From positions 1 to 41,789 of the forward strand of contig NZ_CAJPPN010000020.1 of the NCBI RefSeq assembly GCF_905372525.1: a DNA stretch of 41,789 bases, read 5' to 3'. The DNA comes from an uncultured Porphyromonas sp. (lineage in GTDB: Bacteria; Bacteroidota; Bacteroidia; Bacteroidales; Porphyromonadaceae). The number at the start of each line of letters is the position of its first letter. Within the stretch, counting starts at the first letter, position 1. Made by a program: the position numbers and the translations under genes. The notes under the pieces were generated by a model, which was not told the origin of the DNA, did not search any database, and was given only the letters and a program-made list of their open reading frames with translations. Shown one piece after another: positions 8,362 to 18,400 of the stretch.

Positions 8362-9780
8362 ATGAAGAAACCGCTCTCCCTAGTAGCCAGCCTCTTCCTA
8401 ATGCTAGGCTGTACCCCCTCTAACGCCTCACCCACTCCCCCCAAGCCCGCCCCCCAGAAGCCAAAGCCTACGGTCAGGCTCCCGGCCAAGCTAGGGGAGG
8501 CTACCCGTACCTTCTTCGCTGGCTCTCTTGCCGAGGCATCTACCCCCGAACCCGTAGCACCCGAGCACAAGCTCAAGCTCTCCGAGCTAGAGGCATACCG
8601 CAGTGCGATGTGGCAGCTCTGGCGTGAGTCCAACAAGGCCTTTAGTGAGGAGAAGCTCCCTGCTCCAGCCCTCATCTCTGAGACGATGCCGAGTCATATC
8701 TGGAACCTCCCCAATGAAGAGGATGGGGGACAATCTTATCCTGCTCGGATGCCCTTCTACTACGGATACAAGGGGGCACGCCCTACGGTAGGCTATCCCC
8801 TCTTCCTCTACCTACATGGATCGGGGGACAAGGGGCAGGAGTGGACCAACGGCCGTCGCTTCGCTGGTCACTTCCAGGATGGCCCCTCGATCTACTTCGT
8901 CCCACAGATCCCCAACGAGGGTCAGCTCTACCGCTGGTGGCAGCGCTCTAAGCTCTATGCCTGGGATAAGCTCCTACGCCTAGCCCTCCTGTCTGACGAG
9001 GTCGATCCCCTACGTATCTACTTCTTCGGGATCTCTGAGGGGGGGTATGGCTCACAGCGTCTCGCTTCGTACTATGCCGACTATCTAGCGGGGGCAGGGC
9101 CTATGGCAGGTGGCGAACCCCTCATCAATGCCCCTGTGGAGAACTGCCAGCACATCGCCTTCTCACTACGTACAGGGGCGAAGGACAATATGTTCCACCG
9201 AGACCGGCTGACCCAGATCACCAAGGAGGCCTTCGAGGCACAGCAGGCACGCTATCCTGGCTACTACAAGCATTTCATCCAGCTCATCCCTGGCTCTGGT
9301 CACGGTATCCCCTATGAGCCTACCACCCCCTGGCTTGCTCAGCATAAGCGTACGCCTCACCCCAAGAGTGTGCGTTGGGAGGACTTCCCTGTCGATGGCG
9401 TCTATCGTCAGGGCTTCTACAATCTCCAGCCCCTAGATACTCCGGAGGATATAGAACGCTTCTTCTACGAGGAGGAGATCCAGGGCAATACGATCAACCT
9501 CAAGATCTCCTCGGTCACGTATAAGGCGGTAGAGAATAGTCCTCAGTGGAGCTTCCCTATGCGCTATGAGAAGACCTTTACCCCTGCGACCTCGGGTAAG
9601 ATCCGCGTCTACCTCAGCCCCGAGCTCGTAGACCTCACCAAGCCCGTGCGTGTACTGATCAATGGTCATGAGGTGTACGCTGCCCTCCCTAACCTGAGCT
9701 GGAAGGCGATGGCAGAGAGCTGTACGACCTTCTTTGATCCTCAGCGTCTCTTTCCCGTGGCACTAGACCTCTCCTACTAG
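8362..9780 (+). CDS. Alpha/beta-hydrolase lipoprotein (putative esterase)
   Basis: Surface or periplasmic lipoprotein of 472 residues. The N-terminus is a lipoprotein signal with lipobox LMLGC and acylated Cys17, followed by a proline-rich linker. The hydrolase domain shows FLYLHGSGDKG (oxyanion-hole strand), the nucleophile elbow GISEGG with Ser225, and a GSGHG block carrying the probable catalytic His. A beta-rich C-terminal domain of about 110 residues follows. Related proteins are annotated as phospholipases/carboxylesterases or dienelactone-hydrolase-like enzymes; the substrate cannot be read from the sequence. The gene is monocistronic, with its own promoter and the terminator at 9855-9903. 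Confidence 0.8.
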   Translation: MKKPLSLVASLFLMLGCTPSNASPTPPKPAPQKPKPTVRLPAKLGEATRTFFAGSLAEASTPEPVAPEHKLKLSELEAYRSAMWQLWRESNKAFSEEKLPAPALISETMPSHIWNLPNEEDGGQSYPARMPFYYGYKGARPTVGYPLFLYLHGSGDKGQEWTNGRRFAGHFQDGPSIYFVPQIPNEGQLYRWWQRSKLYAWDKLLRLALLSDEVDPLRIYFFGISEGGYGSQRLASYYADYLAGAGPMAGGEPLINAPVENCQHIAFSLRTGAKDNMFHRDRLTQITKEAFEAQQARYPGYYKHFIQLIPGSGHGIPYEPTTPWLAQHKRTPHPKSVRWEDFPVDGVYRQGFYNLQPLDTPEDIERFFYEEEIQGNTINLKISSVTYKAVENSPQWSFPMRYEKTFTPATSGKIRVYLSPELVDLTKPVRVLINGHEVYAALPNLSWKAMAESCTTFFDPQRLFPVALDLSY

Positions 9781-9854
9781 GTCGCCCCACAGGAGATGCT
9801 CCCAGCCTCCCTACATTATTAATAGTATCGGCTAGGTCTTAGTATCCTGATAAA

Positions 9855-9903
9855 AGCTGTTCGCCCCCGAGTAGTCTTAGGCACTACTCGGGGGCGAACA
9901 GCT
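9855..9903. terminator. Bidirectional terminator, perfect 21-bp stem
   Basis: Arms 9855-9875 and 9883-9903 are exact inverse complements around a 7-nt loop. The hairpin separates two convergent genes. Read on the minus strand it is followed by TTTTA, so it should end the exonuclease transcript well; on the plus strand the T-tract is absent but the stem is very stable. Confidence 0.85.
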
Positions 9904-9952
9904 ATCTGTTAGGTAGAGCCCTCCCTATCCTGGGCTTATCCGTTGGGGAGCT

Positions 9953-10456
9953 TTAGGGTAGGTCTCTGAAGACCTCTAGGGCGATGTAGGCACAGGCCTC
10001 CGCATCGGCTAGAGCGTGGTGGTGATCCGTGAGGTGATAGCCCACGTGCTGGGAGACCGTCTCTAGGCGGTGATTGGGGAGCTCGGGGAATAGGCGTCGG
10101 GACTGACGGCAGGTGCAGTGAAAGGGATTGGTGTGCCGGGGGAGACCATAGGCGGCGAGGACGGCACGCAGACACCCTTCGTCGAAGCTACTATTATGGG
10201 CTACGATGGGTAGGTTCCTCAGGCGGGGATACACCTCCTGCCACACCTCGGGGAAGGTAGAGGCTGTGGCTGTGTCCGATGCTGTGAGCCCATGCACAGC
10301 GGTATTGTAGTAGCTATAGAAGTTGGGTAGGGGGCGGATGAGGCGGTAGTAATGATCCACGATGTGCCTGTCCTCGACGAAGACAAGCCCCATACTACAT
10401 ACGCTGCTCCGCTCGCGGTTCGCCGTCTCGAAGTCTAGGGCTACGAAGGTATCCAT
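9953..10456 (-). CDS. DnaQ-like 3'-5' exonuclease (DEDDh family)
   Basis: A 167-residue exonuclease of the DNA polymerase III epsilon type. The three Exo motifs are visible: FVALDFETAN at the N-terminus (Asp and Glu), HNSSFDEGCL in the middle, and HHALADAEACAYI near the end with the DEDDh histidine and final Asp. It lacks the extra domains of true DnaQ and is more like the stand-alone repair or RNA-trimming exonucleases. The start at 10456 (MDTFVALDF) is chosen over an upstream start that would add a 24-residue tail without family resemblance. It converges on the esterase gene and ends at the shared terminator. Confidence 0.88.
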   Translation of the reverse strand: MDTFVALDFETANRERSSVCSMGLVFVEDRHIVDHYYRLIRPLPNFYSYYNTAVHGLTASDTATASTFPEVWQEVYPRLRNLPIVAHNSSFDEGCLRAVLAAYGLPRHTNPFHCTCRQSRRLFPELPNHRLETVSQHVGYHLTDHHHALADAEACAYIALEVFRDLP

Positions 10457-10536
10457 TGAGTTTCTACTTAGGATGCTGTGGGATAGGGATGCTGCGAGGG
10501 GAGGGAACTCTACTGCCTCGTGATGCATCCGGGGCT

Positions 10537-10544
10537 CAAAGGTA
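10537..10544 (-). promoter_or_regulatory. Candidate -7 element TACCTTTG
   Basis: TAnnTTTG match on the minus strand, about 80 nt upstream of the exonuclease start. No -33 element is obvious. Confidence 0.4.
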
Positions 10545-10646
10545 CGTACTTTCCCCGACCTCCGTGGCTCGGACTCCTCGGCGTCGTGAGGTGGAACATT
10601 CCTTTACAAGGGCGGTTACTATCTCTATAGATAATAAGTATATCCA

Positions 10647-11741
10647 ATGATAGGAATGATCATTGCCTCCCTACTCCTAGCTCTAGTAGGTGTCGGCTAC
10701 ACGGGGTGGCATCTGGCGACCCTCGCGCCCCTCCCACTGGCTTGGCGCTGGATCATCGGCCTCGGCTGGTTCGCCCTCTTTGTGCTCATCGTATTGAGCT
10801 TCGTCTTCCGCTCTCAGCTCTCAGTCTCTCTTACTCGCTTCGGCTATCCGGTGGCGACGAGTTGGGTCTTTTACCTCCTCTATCTAGTGATGATCTTCCT
10901 CGCCATAGATCTGCTCCGTCTCGTGCCACAGCTCCGTCCGTGGCTCGTGCCGAGCTGGCCACTAGCAGGCTGTGTCGCCCTCATCATGGTCGGGGTCTTC
11001 GCCTGGGGGAGCTCTGTCTATCACTCGAAGGTGCGAGTGCCACTAGCGATCCAGCTCGATAAGCCCCTAGCCCGTCCCCTGAAGATCGTAGGACTCAGTG
11101 ACCTACACCTCGGCTATACGATCGGGCGAGAGGAACTAAGCCGATGGGTCGATCTTGTCAATAGCGAACGCCCAGACCTCGTCCTAATAGCAGGCGACAT
11201 CGTGGATGGTGACGTGCGCCCCGTCCTAGAGGATGGTATGGCGGAGGAGCTAAATCGTATCGAGGCGCCTATATATGCCTGCCTTGGGAACCATGAGTAC
11301 CTAGGAGGTGAGGCTCACCGCCGACAATTCCTTGCCCAGACCAAGGTACAGCTCCTCTGTGACTCCGTGGCGACCCTCGGAGATCAGCTCTATATCATCG
11401 GGCGAGACGATGAGACCAATCCTCAGCGTAAGTCCATAGACCAACTCACGGCAGGCCTTGATCGCTCGAAGCCTATTCTACTCCTTGATCATCAGCCTCA
11501 CCACCTAGAGCAGGCTCAGCAGGCTGGGATTGACTTCCAGCTCTCGGGGCATACGCACCGTGGGCAGGTCTTCCCCATCAATCTCATTGTCGATAGGATG
11601 TACGAGCGTTCGCACGGCTACCATCGTCGTGGGCGTACGCAGTACTACGTGAGTAGTGGTATCGGGATCTGGGGTGGTAAGTACCGCATAGGCACGCAGA
11701 GCGAGTATGTAGTGATCCAGCTCTCGGGTAGGGCTAGCTAG
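10647..11741 (+). CDS. Membrane-anchored metallophosphoesterase
   Basis: A 364-residue protein with about four N-terminal membrane segments (residues 1-125) and a C-terminal calcineurin-like phosphoesterase domain. The metal-binding motifs are all present: SDLHLG (Asp152, His154), AGDIVDGD (Asp184), GNHEY (Asn215, His216) and GHTHRGQ. The layout matches the YkuE-like membrane phosphoesterases, which act on phospholipid-type or pyrophosphate substrates; the substrate here is unknown. The start could be ATG 10647 or the ATG three codons later. It is divergent from the exonuclease gene. Confidence 0.88.
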   Translation: MIGMIIASLLLALVGVGYTGWHLATLAPLPLAWRWIIGLGWFALFVLIVLSFVFRSQLSVSLTRFGYPVATSWVFYLLYLVMIFLAIDLLRLVPQLRPWLVPSWPLAGCVALIMVGVFAWGSSVYHSKVRVPLAIQLDKPLARPLKIVGLSDLHLGYTIGREELSRWVDLVNSERPDLVLIAGDIVDGDVRPVLEDGMAEELNRIEAPIYACLGNHEYLGGEAHRRQFLAQTKVQLLCDSVATLGDQLYIIGRDDETNPQRKSIDQLTAGLDRSKPILLLDHQPHHLEQAQQAGIDFQLSGHTHRGQVFPINLIVDRMYERSHGYHRRGRTQYYVSSGIGIWGGKYRIGTQSEYVVIQLSGRAS

Positions 11742-11885
11742 CATACGGGACTCTCGGGTATGGGTGTCCCTATCGCTACTCTACCTGTTACGAGGGAAGA
11801 CTAGGGGGGAAAGAGGGCTACCCGAGGGGACTCACGAAGGGCTCTACTAGGGCGTACGGGCATGCCCGGTCTGTCTGCTTTTTCG

Positions 11886-11893
11886 TATGTTTG
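11886..11893 (+). promoter_or_regulatory. -7 element TATGTTTG of dpp11
   Basis: TAnnTTTG match 50 nt upstream of the dpp11 start. An ATG inside this element opens a longer frame, which the promoter position argues against. Confidence 0.55.
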
Positions 11894-11943
11894 TGGAGGA
11901 AAGTATGGACTCTACTAACTCATATACCACTATTCCAAGACAT

Positions 11944-14124
11944 ATGCGCAAGACAATCTTTACCCTACTCGCTGCTTGTGGCCTAGCCCTCGGCGCCCAG
12001 GCTGATGAGGGGATGTGGCTCATGGAGCAGCTCGCTAAGAAGTATCCTACCCTCGTCTCTCGGGGGATTCAGCTCAAGGAATATGACCTCTACAACCCCA
12101 ACGGCACCTCGCTCAAGGATGCCGTCGTGAGCTTCGATGGGGGCTGTACGGGAGAGATCATCTCCTCGCAGGGACTTGTCCTGACCAACCACCACTGTGG
12201 CTACGACGCTATTCAGCAGCTCAGCAGCGTGGAGCACAACTACCTCGAGCAGGGCTACTGGGCAAAGAGCTTCGCCGAGGAGCTTCCTGCCAAGGGGGTC
12301 GTCGTTACCTTCATCGATCGTATTGAGGATGTGACCCCCTATGTCTTGAGTGAACTGAAGAAGGTCAAGAAGGGGACGGGCATGGAATTCCTCTCCCCTA
12401 AGTATCTCAATGGCCTAGCCCAGCGCAAGTATGCCCCCATCTATGCCAAGGGGCAAGCAGGTATAGAACTTGAGATCAAGCCCTTCTACAACGGGAATAA
12501 GTACCTGCTCTTCGTCAAAAAGGTCTATTCGGATATTCGCTTCGTGGGCGCTCCTCCCAGCGCCATCGGGAAGTTTGGAGCCGATACGGACAACTGGCGG
12601 TACCCACGTCACACGGGGGACTTCTCCATCTTCCGTATCTACGCAGATGCCAATGGTAATCCTGCCCCCTACTCAGAGCACAACATCCCCCTACGTCCCA
12701 AGCGTTGGTTCAATATCTCTACCTCAGGTGTAGAGAAGGGGGACTTCGCTATGATCATGGGCTTCCCTGGTCGTACGAACCACTATGCACTGCCCAGCGA
12801 GATCAAGGAGTGGCGTGAGATCGACAACGATATCCGCATCCGCATGCGAGGGATCCGTCAGGAGGTGATGCTCCGTGAGATGCTCGCAGACCCGAAGATC
12901 AACATCATGTATGCTGCCAAGTATGCCCGCTCACAGAACGGGCATAAGCGTGCTATCGGCGCCAACTGGGGGATTAGCCGTCTAGGCTTCACCGCTCCTG
13001 CCGAGCGCCTGCAGTCCTATGTGCAGGACTGGGCACAGCGTCAGACGGACCAGAAGGCGAGAGAGCGATACACGGGAGCTATACGAGACATCGACCGTTC
13101 CATAGAGGAGCGAGCCAATATGCGTCGCCAGCTGTGGTACCTAGACGAAGGGATCTTCCAAGCCATCGAGGCTACGAGAGCTCCAGGGCTTGACCTACAG
13201 GCTGCGGCACTGAGTAAGTACTTCAAGTCCTACTGCAATGAGGACTATTCGCCCTCGGTAGATGCCAAGATCGCCTTAGCTGTCCTCACGGAGTACACCG
13301 CTCAGATCGATCGTAAGGACTGGCCACAGGCTCTAGCCGATGGATTGCAGAAGTATGGGACACTAGAGGCCTATGTCAATGCCCTATTTACCCAATCTGC
13401 CTTCATCTCCGAGGAGGGCTTTGCTCGCTTCGCTAAGCTCAGCGCAGAGGAGCAAAAGAAGGCTCTGGGCGAAGATCCACTAGCTGTCTTTGCCACCTCG
13501 GTACGAGGAAAGCTCCAGGAGCTCAGGGAAGCCCTTCGCCCCTATGATACGAGGATCGATCGTGCTCGCCGGGACTACCTCGAGGGCTATGGTCTAGCGA
13601 ACAAGGCACAGGGAACAGCGAATGGGCTAGAGGATGCTTGGCCCGATGCCAATAGTACACTCCGCTTCACCTTCGGAGAGATCAAGGGATACAGCCCCGC
13701 AGATGGAGTCGAGTACCACGTACCTACCACCCTCGAAGGGGTGATGCAGAAGGAGAACCCCAAGTCCTGGGAGTTCGCCGTGCCTAGTCGCCTCAAGGAG
13801 GTCTATCAGCAGAAGCTCTATGGAGAGAACAAGCGCTGGGCAATAAAGAAGGCCGACGGCAGCTATGTGATGCCTGTGAACTTCTGTGCTACGACTCATA
13901 CAACGGGTGGAAACTCTGGTAGCCCCGTCTTCAATAAGTACGGACATCTCATCGGGATTAACTTCGACCGCAATTGGGAAGGTGTAGCAGGAGACATCAA
14001 CTACCTGCCCGACTACCAGCGTAGCATCATCTGCGATATACGCTATATCCTACTCATCATCGACGAGGTAGGCGGTGCTCGCAGACTGATCGATGAGCTT
14101 ACCCTCGTCTCTGACCCTAGATAA
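11944..14124 (+). CDS. dpp11: S46 dipeptidyl-peptidase, DPP11 type (Asp/Glu-specific)
   Basis: Periplasmic serine peptidase that removes N-terminal dipeptides with an acidic second residue and so feeds amino acids to an asaccharolytic cell. The 726-residue product has a signal peptide ending near ALGAQA. The chymotrypsin-like triad is visible as His84 (TNHHCGYDA), Asp226 (HTGDFS) and Ser658 (GGNSGSP). The residue 18 positions after the serine is Arg676, equivalent to the Arg673 that gives Porphyromonas gingivalis DPP11 its acidic preference. The start 11944 (MRKTIF) is chosen because it begins the signal peptide; earlier starts overlap the promoter. The sirtuin gene starts 2 nt after the stop, so the two are co-transcribed. 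Confidence 0.93.
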   Translation: MRKTIFTLLAACGLALGAQADEGMWLMEQLAKKYPTLVSRGIQLKEYDLYNPNGTSLKDAVVSFDGGCTGEIISSQGLVLTNHHCGYDAIQQLSSVEHNYLEQGYWAKSFAEELPAKGVVVTFIDRIEDVTPYVLSELKKVKKGTGMEFLSPKYLNGLAQRKYAPIYAKGQAGIELEIKPFYNGNKYLLFVKKVYSDIRFVGAPPSAIGKFGADTDNWRYPRHTGDFSIFRIYADANGNPAPYSEHNIPLRPKRWFNISTSGVEKGDFAMIMGFPGRTNHYALPSEIKEWREIDNDIRIRMRGIRQEVMLREMLADPKINIMYAAKYARSQNGHKRAIGANWGISRLGFTAPAERLQSYVQDWAQRQTDQKARERYTGAIRDIDRSIEERANMRRQLWYLDEGIFQAIEATRAPGLDLQAAALSKYFKSYCNEDYSPSVDAKIALAVLTEYTAQIDRKDWPQALADGLQKYGTLEAYVNALFTQSAFISEEGFARFAKLSAEEQKKALGEDPLAVFATSVRGKLQELREALRPYDTRIDRARRDYLEGYGLANKAQGTANGLEDAWPDANSTLRFTFGEIKGYSPADGVEYHVPTTLEGVMQKENPKSWEFAVPSRLKEVYQQKLYGENKRWAIKKADGSYVMPVNFCATTHTTGGNSGSPVFNKYGHLIGINFDRNWEGVAGDINYLPDYQRSIICDIRYILLIIDEVGGARRLIDELTLVSDPR

Positions 14125-14126
14125 CC

Positions 14127-14837
14127 ATGAGCTCCACTAAGCCACACCTAGTCGTACTCTCGGGTGCAGGGATGAGCGCCGAGAGCGGACTCTCCACCTT
14201 CAGAGATAGCGATGGCCTCTGGGCAGGCGCCTCCCCCGAGGAGGTCGCCTCTGTCGAGGGTTGGGCACGAGATCCCCAGCGGGTGCTTGACTTCTACTCC
14301 CAGCGCAGGCGGGAGTTCGTCGGCGCTGAGCCCAATGAGGGACATCGCCTACTAGCTGAGCTGGAGGATCGCTATCGGGTCACCATCATCACGCAGAACG
14401 TGGACGACCTACACGAGCGAGCAGGTAGCAGTCAGGTCATCCACCTACATGGAGAGCTGATGAAGAACCGCTCGGTACGTGACCCCTATACGACCTATCC
14501 AGTAGAGCCAGGTGCGCCTGACCTCCAGCTAGGCGACCTAGCTCCTGATGGTACTCAGCTACGTCCCTTCATCGTGTGGTTCGGTGAGGAGGTGCCGAAT
14601 ATGATCCCTGCCATCGAGGCCACAGAGCGAGCAGATCTCTTTGTCGTGATCGGGACTTCGCTCGAGGTCTATCCCGCAGCAGGCCTCCTAGCCTATACGC
14701 CACCGAGTTGTCCCGTTTACCTAATTGATCCCAAGCCCGTACACAGTAGCTACCGCCCCGACCTGATCCAGATACAGAAGGGGGCCAGTGAGGGTGTACG
14801 GGAGCTGTGTCATCGCCTTAGCCAAGCCAAGGAGTAG
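14127..14837 (+). CDS. cobB: NAD-dependent protein deacylase, sirtuin without zinc cysteines
   Basis: Removes acyl groups from lysines using NAD+, giving nicotinamide and O-acyl-ADP-ribose. The 236-residue product has the nucleotide-binding GAGMSAESG and FRDSDGLW blocks, TQNVDDLHERAG, and the catalytic His108 in HLHGE. Tyr57 and Arg60 form the YxxR pair that marks class III (SIRT5/CobB-like) desuccinylases and demalonylases. The small domain that normally carries four zinc-binding cysteines has none; this loss is known in other Bacteroidetes sirtuins. The gene follows dpp11 by 2 nt and precedes the RNase H gene by 1 nt, so all three form one operon. Confidence 0.92.
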   Translation: MSSTKPHLVVLSGAGMSAESGLSTFRDSDGLWAGASPEEVASVEGWARDPQRVLDFYSQRRREFVGAEPNEGHRLLAELEDRYRVTIITQNVDDLHERAGSSQVIHLHGELMKNRSVRDPYTTYPVEPGAPDLQLGDLAPDGTQLRPFIVWFGEEVPNMIPAIEATERADLFVVIGTSLEVYPAAGLLAYTPPSCPVYLIDPKPVHSSYRPDLIQIQKGASEGVRELCHRLSQAKE

Positions 14838-14838
14838 G

Positions 14839-15471
14839 ATGGGGACGGCGAAGCAAAAGTGGTATGTCGTCTGGGCTGGGCACGAGCCTGGAGTCTATGA
14901 GAGCTGGAGTGAATGCCAAGCGCAGATCACGGGCTATTCGAACCCTAAGTTTAAGGCCTTCGGTAGCGAGCAAGAGGCCCTGCGTGCCTATGAGGACGGA
15001 GCCTATGCCTTTGCTCGCAGACATAGTGTGCCCGAGGAGATGCAGAGCACGACCTCGACCCCAATCCCTGAGGCGATCGTCGTAGATGCAGCCTGCGCTG
15101 GCAATCCTGGAGTGATGGAGTACCGAGGGCTCTACTTGCCCTCCCGTACCACGCTCTTCGAGATGGGTCCCTTCCCCCTTGGGACAAACAACATCGGCGA
15201 GTTCCTCGCTATCGTCCATGCCTTAGCACTAGTGGAGCAGCGCCAGCTCAAGGGACTCGTCATCTATTCGGATAGCCAGATCGCCCTTACCTGGGTCAAG
15301 AAGAAGCGATGCAAGACTCTCCTTCCCCGTAATGAGCAGTCAGAGCCCCTCTTCGACCTAATCCGCCGAGCAGAGAATTGGCTGAATACCCATGCCTATA
15401 CGACCCCCATCTACAAGTGGGATACGGTCAGCTGGGGGGAGATCCCCGCTGACTATGGTCGCAAGGGCTAG
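14839..15471 (+). CDS. rnhA: Ribonuclease H with N-terminal hybrid-binding domain
   Basis: Cuts RNA in RNA-DNA hybrids. The 210-residue product has an N-terminal viroplasmin-like hybrid-binding domain (residues 5-50, WYVVWAGHEPGVYESW) and a C-terminal RNase H fold with the acidic residues visible in VVDAACAGNPG, NIGEFLAI and IYSDSQIALTW, plus a final Asp near the C-terminus. The ATG at 14839 follows the sirtuin stop by 1 nt. The earlier in-frame start lies inside the sirtuin gene and adds residues without family resemblance. It is the last housekeeping gene before the defence island, 22 nt upstream of the helicase gene, so it may share transcription with it. Confidence 0.92.
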   Translation: MGTAKQKWYVVWAGHEPGVYESWSECQAQITGYSNPKFKAFGSEQEALRAYEDGAYAFARRHSVPEEMQSTTSTPIPEAIVVDAACAGNPGVMEYRGLYLPSRTTLFEMGPFPLGTNNIGEFLAIVHALALVEQRQLKGLVIYSDSQIALTWVKKKRCKTLLPRNEQSEPLFDLIRRAENWLNTHAYTTPIYKWDTVSWGEIPADYGRKG

Positions 15472-15493
15472 CCTCGGGGTGATAATATAGATC

Positions 15494-18400
15494 ATGATGA
15501 TGCATAATCAGCTAATCGACAATTCCTCTGAAAGCCTCTCGATGGCCAGATACCTCAAGGACTGTATTGCACTAGAGGGGATAGATAGGCTACGTATCGC
15601 CACGGGCTACTGGGATGTACTCGGGATGTCTATGGTGCTCTCAGAGCTCTCGGCCTTCCTTAGCCGGGAGGGAACGCTCCTCCAGCTCCTGATCGGTAGA
15701 GATCCCTACGTATATACTTCCCTGCTCCAGAAGCCTAAGTATAAGGATGCTACCTATCCTGCAGACTATATCCGTACTGATATCGACGAGCTAGAGCTCA
15801 AGCCCGAATATGAGCAGGTGATCCAGCTCCTAGCCGAGCATCTACAGACAGGTAAGATCCAGGTACGTATCTACCAGAAGAATGGAGATAAAGAGGTGGA
15901 ATTCTTGCACTCCAAGTGCTATATATTCTCTGGGGAGGAGCTTTCCCTAGGGATCATAGGTAGCTCCAACTTCACGGAGAAAGGACTCTCGGGCAACTCC
16001 GAGCTGAACTACCTAGAGACCGACCCGGCACGTGTCACCGCGAGCCCCCAAGTGGGATCTACTGCAAAGGGGCATATCTACTGGTTCGAGGAAAAGTGGG
16101 CGCTCTCCCAAGAGTGGAATGGGGAATTCCTAGAACAGATCATCAAGCCCTCCAAGCTCTATCCCCACGTACAGCCCCAGTCCTTCACCCCCTATGAGCA
16201 GTATATCAAGTTGCTCCAGCTCCAGTTTGGCGAAGTCGTAGACAAGGCGCTCGGGGATCAGCTAGCGAGCTATCTGCCTACTAGCGTCAAGAAACTAGAC
16301 TATCAGCTCGAGGCCGTTAAGCGCTGTATCAGTATCATGCGTGAGCACGGAGGCTTCATGCTGGGCGACGTCGTCGGGCTAGGGAAGACCATCGTGGGAT
16401 GCCTTATCATCAAGCACTTCCTATCAGTGCCTCAGGAGGAAGGACGAGGCTCCAAGGTGCTCATCATCTCTCCACCAGCTATCCAGTCTAGCTGGAAGAG
16501 GACTGTGGAAGCCTTCGACAGAGAGGCGGGCGATAAGATGTCTCCCTATATCGATTTCATCACCACAGGCCGTATAGATACACTGTATAGTGAGGGTGAG
16601 GATGACGGGTACGAGGTGGATGGAGATGACGATACCTATGACTCGGGAGACTTTGCGGGGACGCTTCAGGAGAAAGACTATGGGCTGATCCTCATCGATG
16701 AGAGCCACAAGTTTCGCAATAAAGATACGCAGATGTACCAGTCGCTGGACGAGCTAATCGGGCATATCGGTACCGATACGGGCGTATATCCCTACGTGGG
16801 CTTGCTCTCAGCGACACCTCAGAATAACGGCCCCAGGGACTTGATGAACCAGATCTATCTCTTCGAGCGCAATCGCAGGGAGAGCACACTGAAGAAGGCC
16901 GAAGGGGGGAACCTTGAGCTGTTCTTCTCTAAGATCAATAAGGAGTACGACCAGCTCCTCAAGCGCAATACAGACCTCTCGAAAGAGGAGCGACACCGTA
17001 GGCTAGATGAGGTGTCTCGCAAGCTACGTGACTGCATCCTATGTGATATCCTCGAGCGTCGGACACGTACCGATATCAAGAAGTACTACCAGGACGATAT
17101 AGCGTCCCAGGGCATAGTCTTCCCAGAGATCATGGGGCCGCAGAGCTTAGAGTATGTGATGGATGACGAGCTAGCTCAGCTCTTCTACGAGACGATGACC
17201 CTCCTAGCCCCCACAGAGGAGGATAAGGATCGGACGGAAGAGTGGCTCCGGTATGCACGCTATCGAGCTATAGAATACTTTATAGATCCAGCGCATGGGC
17301 GTAAGTATGCAGGCCGAGGTAACCGCGACGTCAGCGTTGTATCTAGGCAGCTCGCGACCATCATGCAGATACAGCTGGTGAAGCGTCTGGAGAGCTCCTT
17401 CTCCGCCTTCACTAGATCGCTACAGAACCTCCGCCGCTATACCGAGAACATGATCCGGATGTGGGAGAACGATACCATCTTTGTCTGCCCACAGATCGAT
17501 GTCAACAAGGAACTGGACTACGAGGCTAAGAGTCAGAAGCGACAAGGCGAGCTCGTCACCTTCGAGGACTGTATAGAAGATATCCGAGCCAAGATCCAGA
17601 AGCTAACAGCACAGGGGAAGAATACCCAGGGACAGAATGCCGAGTACAGCCGAGCGGATTTCAAGGAAGCGTATTATAAAGAGCTCAAGAGAGACCGAGA
17701 CCTCATAGCCCGATACTGCGACCGCTGGGCAAGGAACTCACAGGACCCTAAGTTCGATACCTTCAAGGAGAGCCTCGTGACAAAGCTATTTGATCCTGCA
17801 AAGAATACTTCAGGCAAGCTCGTCATCTTCTCCGAGGCGATCGATACCGTTGAGGCGCTCGCTAGGGCAGTCAAGGCTAAGGGGCATAAGCCACTAGTCA
17901 TCACCTCGGCCAACCGGGATGAAAAGGAGCAGGTGATCATGGAGAACTTCGACGCCAACTACGATGGCGAGCAGAAGAGTGACTATGACGTCATCATCAC
18001 GACAGAGGTCCTCGCCGAAGGGGTAAACCTACACCGAGCTAATGTCATCCTAAACTATGATACCCCCTGGAACTCGACCCGCCTGATGCAGCGCATTGGA
18101 CGTGTCAATCGTATCGGGAGTCGGGAGCCCGAGGTCTATGTCTACAACTTCATGCCGAGCGCCGAAGGGGATGCCGAGATACAACTCGTGCACAAGGCAC
18201 ATACCAAGCTCCAGTCCTTCCACGTACTGTTTGGCGAGGATAGCAAGATCTTCTCTGATGAGGAGAGTATCGTACACTACGATATGGTGAAGGCAATCGA
18301 TGGAGAGGAGTCCCCTCTACAGCCCTATATATCCAAGCTAAAGCAGTACAAGGCGGATCACCCCAAGCGCTATGCCGAGATCGAGTCAGCAGCGGGAGCG

